The notes under the pieces were generated by a model, which saw only the letters and a program-made list of their open reading frames with translations, was not told the origin of the DNA and searched no databases. A DNA stretch of 64,000 nt, taken from NCBI RefSeq assembly GCF_000622085.1, contig NZ_JHWL01000022.1, positions 1-64,000 of the forward strand, in the 5' to 3' direction. Below, one piece after another: positions 61,151-64,000 of this stretch. The translations under genes were made by a program, and so were the position numbers. Each line of letters starts with the position of its first letter. The first letter of the stretch is position 1. This DNA comes from Butyrivibrio proteoclasticus P6B7. GTDB lineage: Bacteria > Bacillota > Clostridia > Lachnospirales > Lachnospiraceae.

Positions 61151-61268
61151 ATGGATACTCCTAAAAAATTGCGTTAAATTCATTCTAGCACAATTTTTTA
61201 TTTTCATTTAATAAACATTTAATTGAGTATGTCCTAAAAAGCGTAATAATAGAATATAGGAGGGCTCT

Positions 61269-61484
61269 ATGGCACACAACATCGAAAAAACATGTGTAGG
61301 ATGCGGTCGTACTTTTGTAGCTCGTAACAGTAGCATGCCTTTCTGTTGCAAAGCCTGCAAAAAGAGATATTCTTATCACTACACCTTCAAATGCAGAGAA
61401 TGTAGAAATGCTTCATGCGAAGTACGCAACGAGGCTTTAGTAGGGTGTGCTCCAGGCTGTCCTAACCTTAAGTGGGATCCGTAA
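61269..61484 (+). CDS. Cys-rich small protein with zinc-finger-like pairs
   Basis: 71 residues with about twelve cysteines: CVGCG, CCKACKKRY, CRECRNASC and a CAPGCP end. The pattern suggests two zinc sites. Not recognised beyond that. AGGAGGG ribosome site and TTGAGT-N18-TAATAG promoter-like boxes upstream. Its end overlaps the convergent ATPase gene by 17 nt. Confidence 0.7.
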   Translation: MAHNIEKTCVGCGRTFVARNSSMPFCCKACKKRYSYHYTFKCRECRNASCEVRNEALVGCAPGCPNLKWDP

Positions 61485-62787
61485 GCTCTTTTCCCAGAAG
61501 ATAATTCGTAAATTGCTGTGCACATCTTCCGGAAATTCCTCCGTGGGAAAGTTCCCATCTATCAGCCTCTTTGATAAGTGTTTCCGTATCTATTTTAAGA
61601 TTGTTTCTCTTCGCAAGTTCCTCAACAATTTGATGGAACTCCTGTCTTGATGGCTTGAAATATCCGATATTTATGCCAAATCTATTAGCCAGCGATAGCT
61701 TCTCTTCCATGGTGTCTGATCTGTGAATGTCTCCATCCTGCTCAACATCCTTTCTATCCTGCCAAACCTCTTTGATCAGGTGACGTCTGTTTGAAGTGGC
61801 GTAAACAAGGATATTATCAGGCTTTGTCTCTACGCCACCTTCGATTACTGCCTTGAGGAACTTGTAATCTGACTCATCCTCCTCAAAAGAAAGATCGTCC
61901 ATATAGATAATAAACTTGTAGTTTCTGCTCTTGGTCTGGGCAATAAGCTGCGAAAGGTTCTTGAACTGGTGCTTGTATATCTCTATCATTCGAAGGCCGT
62001 CAGGGTAGAACTCATTAACGATAGCCTTGATACTAGTAGATTTGCCAGTTCCGCTATCTCCGTATAGAAGAACATTGTTAGCTTTTTTACCTTCTACAAA
62101 AGCTTTCGTATTGGCAATCAGCTTCTCTTTTTGCAGCTCATAACCCACAAGATCATCCAGGACCACAGGATCCATGTTGCTTATCGGAATGAAATCCACT
62201 AAACCGTCCTCTTTTTCTTTGATCCTGAAGGCCTTATTAAGTCCAAAGGCGCCGACACCAAACTTTTTATAAAAGTCTGTAATTACCTGGAAGAATTCCT
62301 CATCAGACGTGGTCTTCTCTATCTGCTCGCTTAGGTCTCTTATCTTGGCGCTAACATTGGCATTGTACATCAAAAGAGGCTTCTTGATTGCTTTGTAATC
62401 AGTAATACATGAAAAGCAATCTATTCCAAGCTCCTTCTCAATTGGTGAGAAATCATAGTCAAAAAGAGCTTTGAACTGACGGAAATCACTTTTGGCAAAA
62501 TGATTCACACTTCCATCCTGGCTTCCAAGCTTTTCACAGGTAAGAGTGAATGGATTCTCGTCCATCACCAGTAAATATGTCAGATAATTGTGCCATAGAT
62601 TCTTATCAAAGGCGTTGGCTGTTCCAAGTTCAAGCAATCTCTTAATCTGCGTGTTGATTCTGCTTACAAGATTCTCCTTATCGTATTTTCCACTGTGCAA
62701 TTCTTTACATACTTCAGATAGCTGAATCAGAATGCTGTTTTCTGGTATTTCTCCGTAAATGAGTAACTTAGAGACTATCTTTTCCAT
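61468..62787 (-). CDS. DUF815 family AAA+ ATPase
   Basis: 439 residues. The N-terminal half is unrecognised. The ATPase part begins about residue 225: NVLLYGDSGTGKST (Walker A), IIYMDDLSFE (Walker B), YATSNRRHLI (sensor 1). This matches the DUF815 group, whose function is unknown. Start at the ATG at 62787 with AGGAG; the longer frame to 62817 overlaps a palindrome. It follows the replication initiator gene. Confidence 0.85.
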   Translation of the reverse strand: MEKIVSKLLIYGEIPENSILIQLSEVCKELHSGKYDKENLVSRINTQIKRLLELGTANAFDKNLWHNYLTYLLVMDENPFTLTCEKLGSQDGSVNHFAKSDFRQFKALFDYDFSPIEKELGIDCFSCITDYKAIKKPLLMYNANVSAKIRDLSEQIEKTTSDEEFFQVITDFYKKFGVGAFGLNKAFRIKEKEDGLVDFIPISNMDPVVLDDLVGYELQKEKLIANTKAFVEGKKANNVLLYGDSGTGKSTSIKAIVNEFYPDGLRMIEIYKHQFKNLSQLIAQTKSRNYKFIIYMDDLSFEEDESDYKFLKAVIEGGVETKPDNILVYATSNRRHLIKEVWQDRKDVEQDGDIHRSDTMEEKLSLANRFGINIGYFKPSRQEFHQIVEELAKRNNLKIDTETLIKEADRWELSHGGISGRCAQQFTNYLLGKELTDPT

Positions 62788-62811
62788 ATAAATTCTCCTA
62801 TTTAATAAATA

Positions 62812-62841
62812 AGCCATATATGTTATATAACATATATGGCT
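62812..62841. repeat. 30-bp perfect palindrome between the Rep_3 and ATPase genes
   Basis: The arms AGCCATATATGTTAT and ATAACATATATGGCT are perfectly complementary with no loop. Minus-strand side ends TTATTTATT, plus side TCTTTCTT. It may be a bidirectional terminator or a protein-binding site; the core GTTATATAAC also occurs at about 37812 and 60743. Confidence 0.65.
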
Positions 62842-62846
62842 CTTTC

Positions 62847-64000
62847 TTAATTATCCAACAGTTCTTTTTCAAGCGCCTCAAAGTCATAGGTGTTCTGCTG
62901 TTTAAAGTTCGTAAACTTATTGGCACCTGGTTTCATAGGCTTTGCTTTACTTAAGTAATATTCGTTTTTAATGCATTCTTTAATAAAGGCTATGGGAACA
63001 TCGATCTGATTGTTATATCCCTTCATGTACTTATAAGCCTTACTAATCTTATCCTCGTTATATTCCGCAACTTCTGCAATCTCTCTAATCTCTCTAAGTT
63101 TGAAATCATCATGAAGAAGATCTATAAGGTTATCCAGAACCTCTTCCTTGTTGATATTAGGAACTGCATCATTAACGGCTGCGATATCTTTTTTACTTAC
63201 AAAAAACCTGATATCTGTAGTCTTACGTCCACACTTTATTGGTTCATACTCAACATTGATACTGGTCTTCTTATTGAGCTCTTCCTTGGCCTTACTAAGC
63301 ACACTTCGGTTAAAGACCTTGTACTCCTTGTATTTGGTCTGTCCAGTCTTCTCAGCAAGCTCATCTATCCTGTCGTAATCAGGATTAGGCTTCTCCAATT
63401 CAGACTTTATCTCTTTGCTACCGCCAGAATTGATAATGCCAAGCTCAAGCTTAAGCTCAGTAATATTATATTCAAGGACCTGTTCTGCATTGTCCTTCCT
63501 GATTGCGTTCTGGTAGTCATATGCCGACTTGAGCATCTCGTATAATCTTAAAGAATACACACTCTTCAGACTGAGAGTATCTGATAAACTCAGTACTGTG
63601 TAGTCCTTTTTAAGATTGACGATCTTATCTGTCAAAGAGTTGTTGTATCTAAGCGTAAGAACGCCGTCCTTAAAAGAAGCATCTGTCACAACCTGGTGCG
63701 CTTCGATTTTGCCATTTTCCTTGTCCTTCATCAGAAGGTTCCAGTCAAAAATCGTAGCTCCCTTGATCTGTCTATCACACAGCGCTTCAATATGCTCATA
63801 CAAAGAACCCGAATTAGACTTAAACATCTTTCTAAGTTCGGTTCCATAAATTGTAGCTACAACATTGTTGGTCTCATCAACCTTCATATGCTGCATACCT
63901 ATGGCAAACAACTTCTGGCTTAGTGCGGTACCTTTACCCATGGCATTGATCAGCTCATTGGACTTCTGGTACGTCTTCCTACTTATGGCCAGCTGGTCTC
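62847..64000 (-). CDS. Rep_3 (RepB-type) replication initiator, 5' end beyond window
   Basis: At least 384 residues; the frame is open to the window edge, and the residues before 63941 (SRKTYQKSNELINAM) fit the usual start region of Rep_3 initiators (KSNELI). Core motifs include LFAIGMQHM, SLKSVYSLRLYEMLKS and a winged-helix-like second half (about 230-300). Such proteins start replication of plasmids and secondary replicons by binding iterons. No iteron array was seen downstream within the window; iterons would usually lie upstream of the gene, outside it. Confidence 0.85.
   Translation of the reverse strand, partial: DQLAISRKTYQKSNELINAMGKGTALSQKLFAIGMQHMKVDETNNVVATIYGTELRKMFKSNSGSLYEHIEALCDRQIKGATIFDWNLLMKDKENGKIEAHQVVTDASFKDGVLTLRYNNSLTDKIVNLKKDYTVLSLSDTLSLKSVYSLRLYEMLKSAYDYQNAIRKDNAEQVLEYNITELKLELGIINSGGSKEIKSELEKPNPDYDRIDELAEKTGQTKYKEYKVFNRSVLSKAKEELNKKTSINVEYEPIKCGRKTTDIRFFVSKKDIAAVNDAVPNINKEEVLDNLIDLLHDDFKLREIREIAEVAEYNEDKISKAYKYMKGYNNQIDVPIAFIKECIKNEYYLSKAKPMKPGANKFTNFKQQNTYDFEALEKELLDN

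Noticed and set aside
1..64000. CRISPR arrays, tRNA or rRNA genes, insertion sequences
   Set aside because: No regularly spaced repeats, cloverleaf-like sequences, rRNA signatures or transposase frames were seen.

Overview
The window looks like a chromosome-type segment of a low-to-mid-GC Gram-positive anaerobe of the Lachnospiraceae, most like Butyrivibrio/Pseudobutyrivibrio. The basis is the clostridial FabK-type fatty-acid synthesis operon with acc genes mixed in, strong AGGAGG-type ribosome sites, many lipoprotein solute-binding proteins, glycoside hydrolases of families 3, 13, 31, 43 and 171, and GGDEF proteins. The genus is inference. No tRNA, rRNA, CRISPR array, insertion sequence or prophage was seen.

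Layout. 1-8.7 kb: type II fatty-acid operon fabK(partial)-fabD-fabG-fabF-accB-fabZ-accC-accD-accA plus an AMP-forming acyl-CoA synthetase, with several overlapping starts. 8.8-16 kb: a lone receiver protein, a tyrosine recombinase, an AmmeMemoRadiSam A/B fusion, the biotin pair birA/bioY (bioY has a candidate BirA operator on its promoter), a rhodanese-TtcA fusion, an Hpt protein and a hypothetical protein. 16-26.8 kb: a MurNAc/GlcNAc (peptidoglycan) salvage operon on the minus strand: RpiR regulator, ABC sugar importer, MurQ, AnmK, NamZ, MurK-like kinase, NagZ and a DedA-like protein. NagZ and NamZ lack signal peptides, so the model is import of intact muro-sugars by the ABC transporter, then cytoplasmic cleavage, phosphorylation and MurQ etherase action. 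27-37.5 kb: mixed accessory and housekeeping genes (HD hydrolase, GH43, AAC(3)-like acetyltransferase, flavodoxin, nitroreductase, peptide deformylase, SRAP, lipoproteins and two small genes of 59 and 50 codons). 37.7-37.9 kb: a promoter, c-di-GMP-I (GEMM)-like aptamer and terminator with no gene behind it. 37.9-45.3 kb: a maltodextrin operon (ABC importer, GH13, starch-binding-like lipoprotein) with a divergent LacI-type regulator and two operator-like palindromes. 45.4-54.4 kb: HU, DUF1622, GH31, a COG0523 GTPase without its CxCC motif, an aminotransferase, a phosphoribosyltransferase, a YgjV-GNAT fusion and pta. 54.4-64 kb: two GGDEF proteins, an orphan solute-binding lipoprotein, the nickel proteins LarC and HypA, a Cys-rich small protein, a DUF815 ATPase and a 5'-truncated Rep_3 replication initiator.

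The strongest unexplained signal is not a gene. The 10-mer AAAAGAGCTA (or its complement TAGCTCTTTT) occurs 32 times exactly by my reading, where about 0.1 is expected by chance. It sits on both strands, in four coding registers (K-E-L, S-S-F, A-L-L/F, K-R-A) and in three intergenic positions. That points to a DNA-level signal such as a Chi-like, uptake-like or chromosome-organising sequence.
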